Below, one piece after another: positions 8,674 through 17,854 of a DNA stretch of 64,000 nt (position 1 is the stretch's first letter; every line of letters begins with the position of its first letter). The stretch is from an uncultured Bacteroidales bacterium (lineage in GTDB: Bacteria; Bacteroidota; Bacteroidia; Bacteroidales; UBA932). A program made the translations under genes and the position numbers. The notes beneath the pieces are model-generated. The model saw only the letters and a program-made list of their open reading frames with translations, ran no database searches and was not told the origin of the DNA. The DNA lies in contig CASFPH010000005.1 in NCBI GenBank assembly GCA_949296645.1, positions 20,417 through 84,416 on the forward strand, written 5' to 3'.

Positions 8674-11442
8674 ATGAAAAACACATTGATGAAAGGCGCA
8701 TTGGCGCTGTTATGCACCATCATGATTCAGGGTGCATTCGCAGATAATTCGGAAACAGCCGAATTCGGTACGGTAAAAGGAAGGGTTGTCGATGAAAGTT
8801 CGCACATTCTTCCCGGGGCCTCCGTTTATATCGAAAACCTTAAAAGCGGGGCAATAAGCGACATGAACGGATTCTATACTCTTTCGAATCTGAAACCCGG
8901 TGAATATATAATAAAGGTGACATATGTAGGATACGAAAGTGCTGAATTCAAGGTAACAATAGAAGAAGGCAAAACTGTAGAACATGACATAATCCTCGAC
9001 GGAGGTGTCTCACTTGGAGAAATTGTCGTGGGAGGGGCCTTCAGGGGACAGAGAAAGGCAATCAACACACAGAAAAACAGCATCGGGATCGTAAATGCCG
9101 TCTCCGCCGACCAGGTGGGGAAATTCCCGGATTCGAATATAGGCGATGCCCTGAAAAGGATAAACGGAATAAATGTACAGTATGACCAGGGTGAAGCCCG
9201 TTTCGGACAGGTCAGAGGTACATCGGCGGACATGAGTTCCGTAACCATAGACGGGAACAGGATTCCGTCTGCGGAAGGCGAAACAAGAAACGTACAGCTG
9301 GACCTTATACCTTCCGACATGATACAGATGATAGAAGTGAACAAGGTAATAACATCCGACATGGACGGGGACGCCATCGGAGGATCCATAAACCTCATAA
9401 CAAAAAACACTCCTTATGAAAGGGTACTCAACGCCACACTGGGCGGAGGTTACAACATGATAAGCGACAAGATGCAGGGTAATTTCGGCATAACATACGG
9501 AGACAGGTTCTTCAAGGACAGATTAGGCGTGATGGTAGCCGTTTCATACCAGATAGCCCCAGGCGGTTCCGACAACACCGAATACGAATATGATTTCGAC
9601 GACAACGACAAGGTAGTGCTTACAGATGCGGAAATCAGGCAATATTACGTTACCAGAGAAAGGCAAAGCTACTCCCTTGCCCTGGACTGGGACATAACCC
9701 CTCTCCACAGAATCTATTTCAACGGCATCTACAACCGCAGGAACGACTGGGAAAACAGATACAGGATAACATACAAGGACATAGACAAGGGCGAAAACGA
9801 GATGTCGGCCAGGATACAGACCAAAGGTGGAAAATACGACACACGCAACGCAAGGCTCGAACTGCAGCAGACATCCGATTTCTCTCTCGGTGGAGAACAC
9901 CTGTTCGGTTCCGTGGATGTGGACTGGAAGGCATCATATGCATCCGCGTCCGAAGACAGACCGAATGAAAGATATTTCGAGCTGGAACAGGAAAATCTCA
10001 CATTCGATTTCGTCGATATCGGGGGCAGGCAGCCGTACACGGAAAATACAGTATCCCTCAACGAAGGTTCATGGGACATAAAGGACCTGACAAACGGAGA
10101 TGAGGAGATAAGGGAAAAAGAGATGAAATTCCGCCTCAACATTGAAATACCCTTAGTACGCGGTAATTTCGGCAACAAGATAAAATTCGGCGCTAAATAT
10201 GTCTCCAAAACAAAAAACCTCGACAAGTTCTGGTTCCAGTACAAAAAGGAATATGAAGACCTTTACGGGTATGAATATATGGACAACCTTGCAGTCCAGA
10301 TACGCAACGGATTCTATCAGGGACCCCAGTACAGACCGAACAGCTTCGTAAGCAACTCCTATATTGGCAATCTGGATTTCACGAAAATGACAGGGAAACC
10401 CGTATATGAGGAATCATCCGGAAACTACAGGGCAAAGGAGACAGTGACTTCAGGATATGTAAGGTTCGACCAGAAACTCGGAGAGAAAGTGAAACTGGTT
10501 GCCGGACTGAGAATGGAAGCGACAGGAATAGAATACAGCGGAGTGGACTGGATTGTAGATGAAAACGAAGATGAAAGCCTTAGGGAGACTCCTGAGAAGC
10601 GGAATTCATACATAAACCTGCTCCCGAGCTTTCTCATGAAATACGATATCACAGACAACATGAAACTGAGAGGTTCATATACAAGAACGCTTTCAAGACC
10701 GAAATACTCCGAGCTTGTACCTAACCACAGCATCAACAAGGCTGACGAGGAGATGTACATAGGCAATCCGGACCTTTCGCCTACATTCTCGGACAATTTC
10801 GACCTGAGCGCGGAATACTATTTCAAAAGCATAGGACTCGTATCCGCAGGTCTCTTCTACAAGAACATCACGGACTTCATCGTGGAACAGAACACTCCGG
10901 GCATTTATGAGGGATTCGAATATGACAAAATCAAACAGCCTAAAAATGCAGGAGACGCAACACTGCTCGGTACTGAAATCGCCCTCCAGAAAGATTTCGG
11001 ATTCATAACTCCGGCCCTGAAATGCATAGGATTCTACGGAACATATACCTATACATACTCGAACGTAAGGAACTTCAATTTCGAAGGCCGTGAAAATGAA
11101 AAAGGACTCAGGCTTCCCGGCTCGCCTGAACATACGGCAAACGCATCGCTGTATTTTGAAAAGGCAGGCTTCAATCTGAGGATTTCATATAACTTTGCAT
11201 CCGAATTCATCGACGAAGTAGGTGAAAAGGCTGCGCTTGACAGATATTACGACTCCGTCAGCTATCTGGATGCCAATGCCAGCTACTCTTTCGGAAAGAA
11301 TACCAAATATACCGTATATGCGGAAGCCAACAATCTTCTCAACCAGCCGCTGCGCTACTATCAGGGTATAAAGGAACGTACCATGCAGTCGGAATACTAC
11401 GGACCGAGATTCAACATAGGACTTAAAGTAAACATATTCTGA
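8674..11442 (+). CDS. TonB-dependent outer-membrane receptor with carboxypeptidase-like regulatory domain
   Basis: 922 residues from the ATG at 8674, which opens directly on a signal peptide (MKNTLMKGALALLCTIMIQGAFA); an in-frame ATG at 8635 adds 13 residues that do not fit one. A carboxypeptidase-like beta-sandwich domain follows (VKGRVVDESSHILPGASVYI...), then a plug domain (DALKRINGINVQ, VRGTSADMSSVTIDGNRIPS, IGGSINLITK) and a barrel ending in a C-terminal phenylalanine. The plug resembles the TIGR01782-type receptors. No SusD partner is present; instead a secreted phosphatase gene follows 16 bp later, suggesting uptake linked to phosphate-ester cleavage (inference). Confidence 0.92.
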   Translation: MKNTLMKGALALLCTIMIQGAFADNSETAEFGTVKGRVVDESSHILPGASVYIENLKSGAISDMNGFYTLSNLKPGEYIIKVTYVGYESAEFKVTIEEGKTVEHDIILDGGVSLGEIVVGGAFRGQRKAINTQKNSIGIVNAVSADQVGKFPDSNIGDALKRINGINVQYDQGEARFGQVRGTSADMSSVTIDGNRIPSAEGETRNVQLDLIPSDMIQMIEVNKVITSDMDGDAIGGSINLITKNTPYERVLNATLGGGYNMISDKMQGNFGITYGDRFFKDRLGVMVAVSYQIAPGGSDNTEYEYDFDDNDKVVLTDAEIRQYYVTRERQSYSLALDWDITPLHRIYFNGIYNRRNDWENRYRITYKDIDKGENEMSARIQTKGGKYDTRNARLELQQTSDFSLGGEHLFGSVDVDWKASYASASEDRPNERYFELEQENLTFDFVDIGGRQPYTENTVSLNEGSWDIKDLTNGDEEIREKEMKFRLNIEIPLVRGNFGNKIKFGAKYVSKTKNLDKFWFQYKKEYEDLYGYEYMDNLAVQIRNGFYQGPQYRPNSFVSNSYIGNLDFTKMTGKPVYEESSGNYRAKETVTSGYVRFDQKLGEKVKLVAGLRMEATGIEYSGVDWIVDENEDESLRETPEKRNSYINLLPSFLMKYDITDNMKLRGSYTRTLSRPKYSELVPNHSINKADEEMYIGNPDLSPTFSDNFDLSAEYYFKSIGLVSAGLFYKNITDFIVEQNTPGIYEGFEYDKIKQPKNAGDATLLGTEIALQKDFGFITPALKCIGFYGTYTYTYSNVRNFNFEGRENEKGLRLPGSPEHTANASLYFEKAGFNLRISYNFASEFIDEVGEKAALDRYYDSVSYLDANASYSFGKNTKYTVYAEANNLLNQPLRYYQGIKERTMQSEYYGPRFNIGLKVNIF

Positions 11443-11458
11443 AAATAATAAACACACA

Positions 11459-12394
11459 ATGAAAAGGATCATTATATCGGCGATACTACTGGTATCAGCA
11501 TTATTTTCCCTTCAGGCACAGAATGCCGAAGCATGGAAAAGCATAGAAAAGGAAATCAATCTCTATATTGCAAACGACCTTGGCCGCAACGGATATTATG
11601 ACCAGAAACCGATAGCGGAACTGATGGGAGAAATGGCTGAAACAATCGATATCGAATGCGTGCTTGCGGCAGGAGACGTACACCATTTCGAAGGTGTCCG
11701 CAGCATAAACGACCCGCTCTGGATGACAAACTACGAACTCATCTACAAACATCCTGAACTTATGATTCCATGGCATCCGGTACTCGGAAATCACGAATAC
11801 AGAAGCTGCACGCAGGCCGTAATCGACTACAGCAATGTAAGCGCAAGATGGAGAATGCCTGCCAGATACTACAGCATGACCTTGGAAAACGACGGTGTCA
11901 GCATCCTCATCGTGATGATAGATACCACCCCGCTCATCTCCAAATACAGGGAAGAAAGCTACAAATATCCGGATGCAAGCAGGGAATCAGCAGAAAAACA
12001 GATGGAATGGCTTGACAAGACACTTGCCGGTTCAGACGCTGACTGGAAAATAGTGGTAGGACACCACCCTATATATGCACATACGACCAAGGACGAATGT
12101 GAACGTGAAGATATGAAAGCTTCGGTTGATCCTATACTTAAAAAACACAATGTGGACATGTACATCTGCGGCCACATACACAATTTCCAGCATCTGAGGT
12201 CAAAAGGCTGCGCCATAGACTATATAGTGAATTCATCCGGTTCTCTGAGCAGAAAGGCAGGAAAGGTAAAGGAAACTGTTTACTGCAGTTCAGAACCGGG
12301 ATACTCGGTACTGTCCGCCGGTAAGGACGAACTTGCCCTGAGCATGATAGACAAAAACGGGAATATCATATATATTGTAAAAAGGCACAGATAG
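11459..12394 (+). CDS. Secreted TRAP-like metallophosphatase with Tyr-to-His ligand change
   Basis: 311 residues, signal peptide about 1-20. All five metal-binding blocks of the purple acid phosphatase fold are in order: DLG (Asp40), GDVHH (Asp73, His76), GNHE (Asn111, His112), VVGHH (200-203) and GHIH (His239, His241). The surroundings (GVRSINDPLWMTNYELIY; VSARWRMPARYYSM; IDTTP) follow mammalian tartrate-resistant acid phosphatase more closely than plant or generic calcineurin-like enzymes. The block written GDxxY in purple acid phosphatases has His in place of the iron-binding Tyr, so the enzyme would probably not be purple. Expected role: hydrolysis of phosphate monoesters in the periplasm or outside, feeding the receptor upstream. 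Specific substrate unknown. Confidence 0.88.
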   Translation: MKRIIISAILLVSALFSLQAQNAEAWKSIEKEINLYIANDLGRNGYYDQKPIAELMGEMAETIDIECVLAAGDVHHFEGVRSINDPLWMTNYELIYKHPELMIPWHPVLGNHEYRSCTQAVIDYSNVSARWRMPARYYSMTLENDGVSILIVMIDTTPLISKYREESYKYPDASRESAEKQMEWLDKTLAGSDADWKIVVGHHPIYAHTTKDECEREDMKASVDPILKKHNVDMYICGHIHNFQHLRSKGCAIDYIVNSSGSLSRKAGKVKETVYCSSEPGYSVLSAGKDELALSMIDKNGNIIYIVKRHR

Positions 12395-12399
12395 CCTCC

Positions 12400-12414
12400 G
12401 GAGCCGTCGGCTCC
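12400..12414 (+). terminator. Short GC-rich hairpin after the phosphatase gene
   Basis: GGAGCC, 3-nt loop, GGCTCC, beginning 5 bp after the stop codon at 12394. No good T tract follows, so it may stabilise the 3' end instead of terminating. Confidence 0.45.
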
Positions 12415-12434
12415 AATAACTTCATTTTCAAAAA

Positions 12435-12470
12435 GGAAAGAGGTTGTACGGAAAAGTACGGCCTCTTTCC
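12435..12470. terminator. Second hairpin downstream of the phosphatase gene
   Basis: Arms GGAAAGAGGTTGTAC (12435-12449) and GTACGGCCTCTTTCC (12456-12470) pair at 13 of 15 positions. The T tract is on the minus-strand side (AAAAA precedes it on plus), so its best reading as an intrinsic terminator is on the minus strand, although both neighbours are on plus. Confidence 0.5.
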
Positions 12471-12551
12471 GCATCCATCGCATTAGGATATTCGGAAAAA
12501 TATTCATAAATTGTCATTTTATTGAATGTTCAATCAACACATGAAATATAA

Positions 12552-13973
12552 ATGAAAGAGATAGAATCACTTTTTGAAGAATATACAAGAATCCGTCCCG
12601 AATCGGTTACGGAACTGCCGTCAAGCGGAAGTAACAGAAGGTATTTCAGAATAAGCGGAGGCGGCATAACCCTCATCGGTACGGCAGGGACCTCTCTTGA
12701 GGAGAACACCGCATTTGCCGAAATAGACAAGCATTTCATGCTCAGGGGGCTTCCGGTACCGAAAGTTCTGTACATGAGCAAGGACAGACTTATGTACCTG
12801 CAGGAAGACCTGGGAGACGAATCTCTGTTTCACAAAGTTTCAAAAGGCAGGGAATCCGGCAATTATTCAGCACAAGAGATAGAACTGCTTAAAAAGACGA
12901 TAGGATGTCTGCCTAAGATACAGTTCGAAGGAGGTCGCGGGCTCGATTACTCCATCTGCTTCCCGCAGCCTGAGTTTGACGACAGGATGATTTCATTCGA
13001 CCTGAACTATTTCAAATACTGTTTTCTTAAAGCTACAGGATTGGAATTCAGCGAAATAAAGTTACATGAAGATTTTCAAAAACTTTCATCCGACCTTCTT
13101 GAATGCTGCGGAAGCGAGACTTTCATGTACAGGGACTTTCAGGCACGAAACGTAATGCTTGTGGACAACGAACCTTTTTTCATAGATTTCCAGGGAGGAC
13201 GCAAAGGCCCGATATACTATGACCTGGCATCATTCGTATGGCAGGCAAAGGCAAACTACTCCGACGAACTTAAGGAGGAACTGATAAGACATTACAAAAA
13301 CAAGCTCTCCGATTATATTCAAATAGACGATGCCGAGTTCGACAGACATCTAAGAATGTTCGTGCTTTTCAGGACAATGCAGGTGCTTGGGGCATACGGA
13401 TTCAGGGGTTATTTCGAAAAAAAGCCGCATTTTCTGCAAAGCGTACCGTTCGCGATAGACAATCTGAGAAAACTTATACAGAAATCACCTTTCGAAGAAT
13501 ATCCTTATCTGAACAGCCTGCTGCAGAGACTGACGGAGATGAGACAGTTCTCCGACCTTCGGGAAGAGAAAATACTGGAAGTCAGAATATTCAGCTTTGC
13601 TTACAAAAAAGGGATTCCGCAGGACGAAAGCGGTAACGGAGGAGGTTACGTGTTCGACTGCAGGGCAATAGAAAATCCTGGCAAATACGAACACTACAAG
13701 CACTTTACCGGACTCAACAAAGAAGTAACAGACTTTCTTGAAAAGGACGGGGGCGTGACCAGATTCCTCGACAATGTATACAGGCTCGCTGATGCACATG
13801 TTCAGAGATACATCGAAAGGAAATTCACCAACCTTATGTTTTCTTTCGGATGTACGGGTGGGCAGCACCGCTCCGTATACTGCGCTCAGCACCTGGCCGA
13901 ACATATATCGAAAAAATTCAATGTAAGGGTAAAACTGTGCCACAGGGAACAGAATCTGGAACAGGAATTCTGA
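12552..13973 (+). CDS. AmgK-like sugar kinase fused to a RapZ C-terminal domain
   Basis: 473 residues in two parts. Residues about 1-320 are an aminoglycoside-phosphotransferase-fold kinase: SSGSNRRYFRIS glycine-rich region, catalytic loop YRDFQARN (Asp195), metal site IDFQGG (Asp212). It resembles AmgK, the anomeric MurNAc/GlcNAc kinase. Residues about 340-473 match the C-terminal domain of RapZ (FSFAYKKGIP; VFDCRAIENPG; FGCTGGQHRSVYCAQHLAEHI), which in E. coli senses glucosamine-6-phosphate. The P-loop N-terminal half of RapZ is absent. The MurU-like nucleotidyltransferase gene follows after 23 bp, matching the AmgK-MurU peptidoglycan recycling pair. Substrate is inferred from context. Confidence 0.85.
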   Translation: MKEIESLFEEYTRIRPESVTELPSSGSNRRYFRISGGGITLIGTAGTSLEENTAFAEIDKHFMLRGLPVPKVLYMSKDRLMYLQEDLGDESLFHKVSKGRESGNYSAQEIELLKKTIGCLPKIQFEGGRGLDYSICFPQPEFDDRMISFDLNYFKYCFLKATGLEFSEIKLHEDFQKLSSDLLECCGSETFMYRDFQARNVMLVDNEPFFIDFQGGRKGPIYYDLASFVWQAKANYSDELKEELIRHYKNKLSDYIQIDDAEFDRHLRMFVLFRTMQVLGAYGFRGYFEKKPHFLQSVPFAIDNLRKLIQKSPFEEYPYLNSLLQRLTEMRQFSDLREEKILEVRIFSFAYKKGIPQDESGNGGGYVFDCRAIENPGKYEHYKHFTGLNKEVTDFLEKDGGVTRFLDNVYRLADAHVQRYIERKFTNLMFSFGCTGGQHRSVYCAQHLAEHISKKFNVRVKLCHREQNLEQEF

Positions 13974-13996
13974 AAGAAATTCAGTTGAAGACCGGA

Positions 13997-14797
13997 ATGA
14001 AAGCAATGATATTCGCAGCCGGATTAGGGACCAGGCTCAGGCCCTTGACCGACAACTTACCCAAAGCTCTTGTAGAAATCTACGGAAAACCGCTTCTCCA
14101 GCACACAATCGAAAAACTTACCGGAGAAGGCTTCAATGATATTGTAATAAACATTCATCATTTTGCAGAAAAGATAAGGGAATTCATAGCCAGTCATGAT
14201 TTCGGGAAATGCAGGATCTCGATTTCGGACGAAAGCGATCTACTCAGGGACACGGGCGGAGGCATTCGACATGCCGAAGCATTCCTGAACGGGAACGGGC
14301 CGTTCCTTGTCCATAACACGGACATAATTTCCGACGTAAGTCTCAGAGAACTGTATTCCGCACATATGGAGCACGGAAAAGCACTGGCTACACTAACCGT
14401 AAGCAACAGGAAAACGGAAAGATACCTCCTTTTCAGAAAGGATATATCCGGGAAACCGGAACTTGCGGCATGGTGCAATACGAAAACAGGAGAAACAAAA
14501 TCTCCGTACAGAGAACTTGTTCACAGACCTGACGGCAGGGATTTCGATATTGAAGGCTTCATATCATCGAACGGTCTGAAGAAATACGCATTTTCAGGAA
14601 TACACGTGATTTCACCGGAAATTTTCTCTCTCATGTCTGACATGCCGGAAAGGTTTCCGATAATGGATTTTTATCTCGGAATTGCCGGTAAATATTCCAT
14701 AACCTGCCACATAGCCAAAAACAACACCATAATTGATGTCGGCAAACCGGATTCCATTGAGAAGGCTGAAAATTTTATAAAAAAAATCGTATATTAG
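13997..14797 (+). CDS. MurU-like sugar-1-phosphate nucleotidyltransferase
   Basis: 266 residues. Begins with the nucleotidyltransferase signature MIFAAGLGTRLRPLTDNLPKAL, followed by VHNTDIISD (metal-binding Asp) and, near the C-terminus, a DVGKPDS segment. Length and downstream layout fit the short MurU/HddC-type enzymes that make UDP-MurNAc or a related nucleotide sugar, not the longer GlmU or RfbA. The ATG at 13997 is used because the GAGLGTR-type motif starts within ten residues; a second ATG is three codons on. Cotranscribed with the AmgK-like kinase. Confidence 0.85.
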   Translation: MKAMIFAAGLGTRLRPLTDNLPKALVEIYGKPLLQHTIEKLTGEGFNDIVINIHHFAEKIREFIASHDFGKCRISISDESDLLRDTGGGIRHAEAFLNGNGPFLVHNTDIISDVSLRELYSAHMEHGKALATLTVSNRKTERYLLFRKDISGKPELAAWCNTKTGETKSPYRELVHRPDGRDFDIEGFISSNGLKKYAFSGIHVISPEIFSLMSDMPERFPIMDFYLGIAGKYSITCHIAKNNTIIDVGKPDSIEKAENFIKKIVY

Positions 14798-14830
14798 CAT
14801 CAATTTGTTTCAACCTTAAAACTTAACGAC

Positions 14831-16444
14831 ATGATAAAAAAACACATTGTTCTGATCTCTCTGTTCGGAATATTTTCAAGCGCATCTTTCGCACAATCCG
14901 CTCCGGACGGATATCCTCCGCTGAATCCTGAAAGTTGTACCAGCATTATGGTAGGAAAAAACGCATCTGCCGACGGCTCGGTAATCACCAGTCACACATG
15001 TGACAGCAATTACCGTACATGGGTGGATGTCGTGGCTGCCATGACATATGACAGAGACACTACCACTACCATATGGTCAGGAAGGATGCATACCGAATAC
15101 GTTGAAGGAAGAAGGGGCATGGAAGTAAAGGGCACTATTCCGGAAGTATCAAGCACATATCGTTTTCTTGACACATCATACCCCTGTCTGAATGAAGTGC
15201 AGCTCGGAATGGGAGAAACCACCATCACGGGAAGAAGGGCACTGGTGAACAAGAACGGAATGTTCATGATTGAGGAACTACAGAGAATAGCACTCCAGAG
15301 ATGTTCCACTGCAAGACAGGCCATTACCCTTATGGGTGAACTCATTGAAAAATACGGGTACGGAGACTGGGGAGAATGCCTGACAATTGCCGACAAGAAT
15401 GAAGTATGGCATTTTGAAGTTTTCGGGGAAGGTCCGGACAAAATCGGAGGCGTTTGGGCCGCAGTCAGAATACCGGACGATCACGTAGGTGTATCTGCGA
15501 ACATACCTAGAATTTCCACTATTGACCTTAAGGACAAGGACAACTGCATGGCTTCAAAAAATGTATTCGAAGTTGCAAAAAAAATGGGATTCTGGGACGG
15601 TAAAAAACCTTTCCGGTTTTGGGAAGCATACGGAGGCCCGAACTATTCCGGCAAACTGAAATCATTCAGCATCAGAGAATATTTCATATTGAACAAACTT
15701 GCCCCTTCACTCAACCTTTCATATGATGCTGAAGAACTGCCTTTAAGTGTAAAACCGGAGAACAAGGTATCCGTAACTGACGTAATGGCTTTGTTGTCGG
15801 AAACTTACGAAGGAACAGAATACGATCCTCTCAAGAACCTGAAAGTGGAAGTCAAGGACAGGACAACCGGCAAAACTGACAGCATAACAAGTCCTGCTGC
15901 ACATCCGTGGATGAACAGCGACCTGAAAAAACTGATAAATACCGTAAAACCGGGAACAATAGAAAACAACAGACTGGTAGCCGTACCACAGTGTGCGTAT
16001 TCTACAGTTATCCAGTTAAGGAACTGGCTTCCGGATGCAGTAGGCGGCATCGTATGGCTTTCACTTGACAACCCTGCCCAAAGTCCGAGAATACCGGTAT
16101 TCTGCGGAACCACCGATCTTCCTGCATGCTTCGACATATGCGGACAGCATCATTACAGAGAAGACTCTGCTCTATGGAGTTTCAGAAGGGCAAACAAACT
16201 CGCCACAATAAGATGGGGCGCCACGAAAGAAATGTTTGAAAAGGCAATAAACCATTTCACGGAAAAAGGACAGACGGAACTTCCTTTCGTAGAAAAAAGA
16301 TATATGGAAATCCTTGAAAAGGATGGTGAGGAAAAGGCCCTTGAATTCCTTACAGGATATACATCAGATTTCGCGGGAGCTGCCATCCAGAAATGGGAAG
16401 AAATGGGAGACGATATTTTCTGTACATACGGAAGATCTTTCTGA
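14831..16444 (+). CDS. Exported C69-family dipeptidase
   Basis: 537 residues. Signal peptide about 1-22, then ESCTSIMVGKNASADGSVITSHTCD, the start of peptidase family C69 (PepD), where the Cys (Cys36) becomes the N-terminal nucleophile after removal of the leader. Also typical are GDWGECLTIAD, WHFEVFGEGPD and VWAAVRIPDDHVGVSAN. These Ntn-hydrolases cleave dipeptides; the signal peptide places it in the periplasm or outside. It starts 33 bp after the MurU-like gene and 47 bp before another exported peptidase. A TATATTAG stretch at 14790-14797 could be an imperfect -7 box. Confidence 0.92.
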   Translation: MIKKHIVLISLFGIFSSASFAQSAPDGYPPLNPESCTSIMVGKNASADGSVITSHTCDSNYRTWVDVVAAMTYDRDTTTTIWSGRMHTEYVEGRRGMEVKGTIPEVSSTYRFLDTSYPCLNEVQLGMGETTITGRRALVNKNGMFMIEELQRIALQRCSTARQAITLMGELIEKYGYGDWGECLTIADKNEVWHFEVFGEGPDKIGGVWAAVRIPDDHVGVSANIPRISTIDLKDKDNCMASKNVFEVAKKMGFWDGKKPFRFWEAYGGPNYSGKLKSFSIREYFILNKLAPSLNLSYDAEELPLSVKPENKVSVTDVMALLSETYEGTEYDPLKNLKVEVKDRTTGKTDSITSPAAHPWMNSDLKKLINTVKPGTIENNRLVAVPQCAYSTVIQLRNWLPDAVGGIVWLSLDNPAQSPRIPVFCGTTDLPACFDICGQHHYREDSALWSFRRANKLATIRWGATKEMFEKAINHFTEKGQTELPFVEKRYMEILEKDGEEKALEFLTGYTSDFAGAAIQKWEEMGDDIFCTYGRSF

Positions 16445-16491
16445 AAAAATCCGAACGGACTTGAACCTAACCAACTTAAAATTATAAATCC

Positions 16492-17664
16492 ATGAAAAAA
16501 GCAATATTGAGCTGCGCTCTTGCAATTGTTGTTACAAGCGCATTCGGACAAGGTTACAAATTCACTGAAGTTGTAAGTCTGCCTGCTACACCTGTAAAGA
16601 ATCAGGCATCTACAGGTACGTGCTGGTGCTTCGCCACCACTTCATTCGTAGAATCCGAACTTCTGAGAATGGGAAAAGGCACATATGATCTGTCGGAAAT
16701 GTATATTGTACGACAGAAATACCTGAACCAGATGGAAGACAACTATCTTCGCAGAGGTCGCGGCAACATAGGACAGGGAAGTCTGGCACACACCTTCATG
16801 AATGCTTACAGACAGGTAGGCATAATCCCTGAAGAAGCCTATTGCGGCATAAATTACGATTCCGAAAGGCACAGCCACGGCGAACTGACAAGATACATAA
16901 AGGCTATCGCAGGAATCGGAGTGGAAATGAAAAAACGCACTCCAGAATACTATGAAATGATAGACAACATGTTCGATACTTTCCTGGGCAAGATTCCTGA
17001 AAAGTTCACATATAACGGAAAGGAATATACGGCAGAATCTTTCACTGAATCTCTCGGCATAAATCCTGACGACTATATTGAAATAACAAGTTTCACCCAT
17101 CATCCTTACTACCAGCTCATCGACGTTGAAGTTCCTGACAACTGGGAACATCAGAAAATGTACAATCTGCCTTTGGACGAACTTATTCAGGTAATGGATT
17201 ATGCATTACAGAACGGTTATACCCTATGCTGGGACGGTGACGTAAGCGAAAAGGGATTCTCTCACAAGAACGGGGTTGCCATAAACCCTCAGATAGAAGA
17301 AGTCGAAGACCTTTCGGACACCGACTTCGCGAGATTCCAGAAACTTACACCTGCAGAAAGGCAGGAAGAAGCCTTCAAATTCGAATATCCTGTTCCTGAA
17401 ATAGATGTTACTCCTGAAATCCGTCAGGCCGGCTACGAGGCATTCGTAACCACAGATGACCACCTGATGCATATAACCGGTATCGTAAAAGACCAGAACG
17501 GAACTAAATACTATATCACCAAAAATTCATGGGGAACTGACAGAAACAGCTTCGGAGGCTACCTGAACATGTCGGAAAGCTATGTAAAGGCAAAAACCAT
17601 CTCCATAATGGTTCACAAGGATGCACTTCCAAAGGATATCAAGAAGAAACTCAACATAAAATAA
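16492..17664 (+). CDS. Exported aminopeptidase C-like cysteine peptidase (C1B, bleomycin hydrolase family)
   Basis: 390 residues with a signal peptide (MKKAILSCALAIVVTSAFGQ). Papain-fold triad residues are visible: VKNQASTGTCWCFA (Cys44), MHITGIV (His327) and TKNSWG (Asn345). The family C1B enzymes are aminopeptidases that form hexameric cages; the classical ones are cytosolic and longer at the C-terminus, so this exported version probably degrades peptides in the periplasm. It follows the C69 dipeptidase gene, suggesting a joint peptide-processing role. A terminator hairpin follows. Confidence 0.92.
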   Translation: MKKAILSCALAIVVTSAFGQGYKFTEVVSLPATPVKNQASTGTCWCFATTSFVESELLRMGKGTYDLSEMYIVRQKYLNQMEDNYLRRGRGNIGQGSLAHTFMNAYRQVGIIPEEAYCGINYDSERHSHGELTRYIKAIAGIGVEMKKRTPEYYEMIDNMFDTFLGKIPEKFTYNGKEYTAESFTESLGINPDDYIEITSFTHHPYYQLIDVEVPDNWEHQKMYNLPLDELIQVMDYALQNGYTLCWDGDVSEKGFSHKNGVAINPQIEEVEDLSDTDFARFQKLTPAERQEEAFKFEYPVPEIDVTPEIRQAGYEAFVTTDDHLMHITGIVKDQNGTKYYITKNSWGTDRNSFGGYLNMSESYVKAKTISIMVHKDALPKDIKKKLNIK

Positions 17665-17694
17665 AAGGATAATCACCCGATATCCGACAATAAC

Positions 17695-17723
17695 AGGCTG
17701 TACCGCATACTGCGATGCAGCCT
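17695..17723 (+). terminator. Terminator after the C1B peptidase gene
   Basis: Arms AGGCTGTACCGCA (17695-17707) and TGCGATGCAGCCT (17711-17723) pair at 11 of 13 positions around a 3-nt loop and are followed by TAATTTT. Confidence 0.65.
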
Positions 17724-17854
17724 TAATTTTATCAGCAAGCTAAATTTATATTTTACTGAAAATCAACAAAGTACCGTAAAACTGCAAACAGACTCGACCG
17801 CGCCCGCAAAAGAAAAAATTAACTGGTTCAAGCAGAGAGTTCCCGCGGACTCGT

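Noticed and set aside
12541..12555. Four-codon ORF overlapping the AmgK-like start by ATGA
   Set aside because: Too short to judge; such overlaps arise often in AT-rich leaders.
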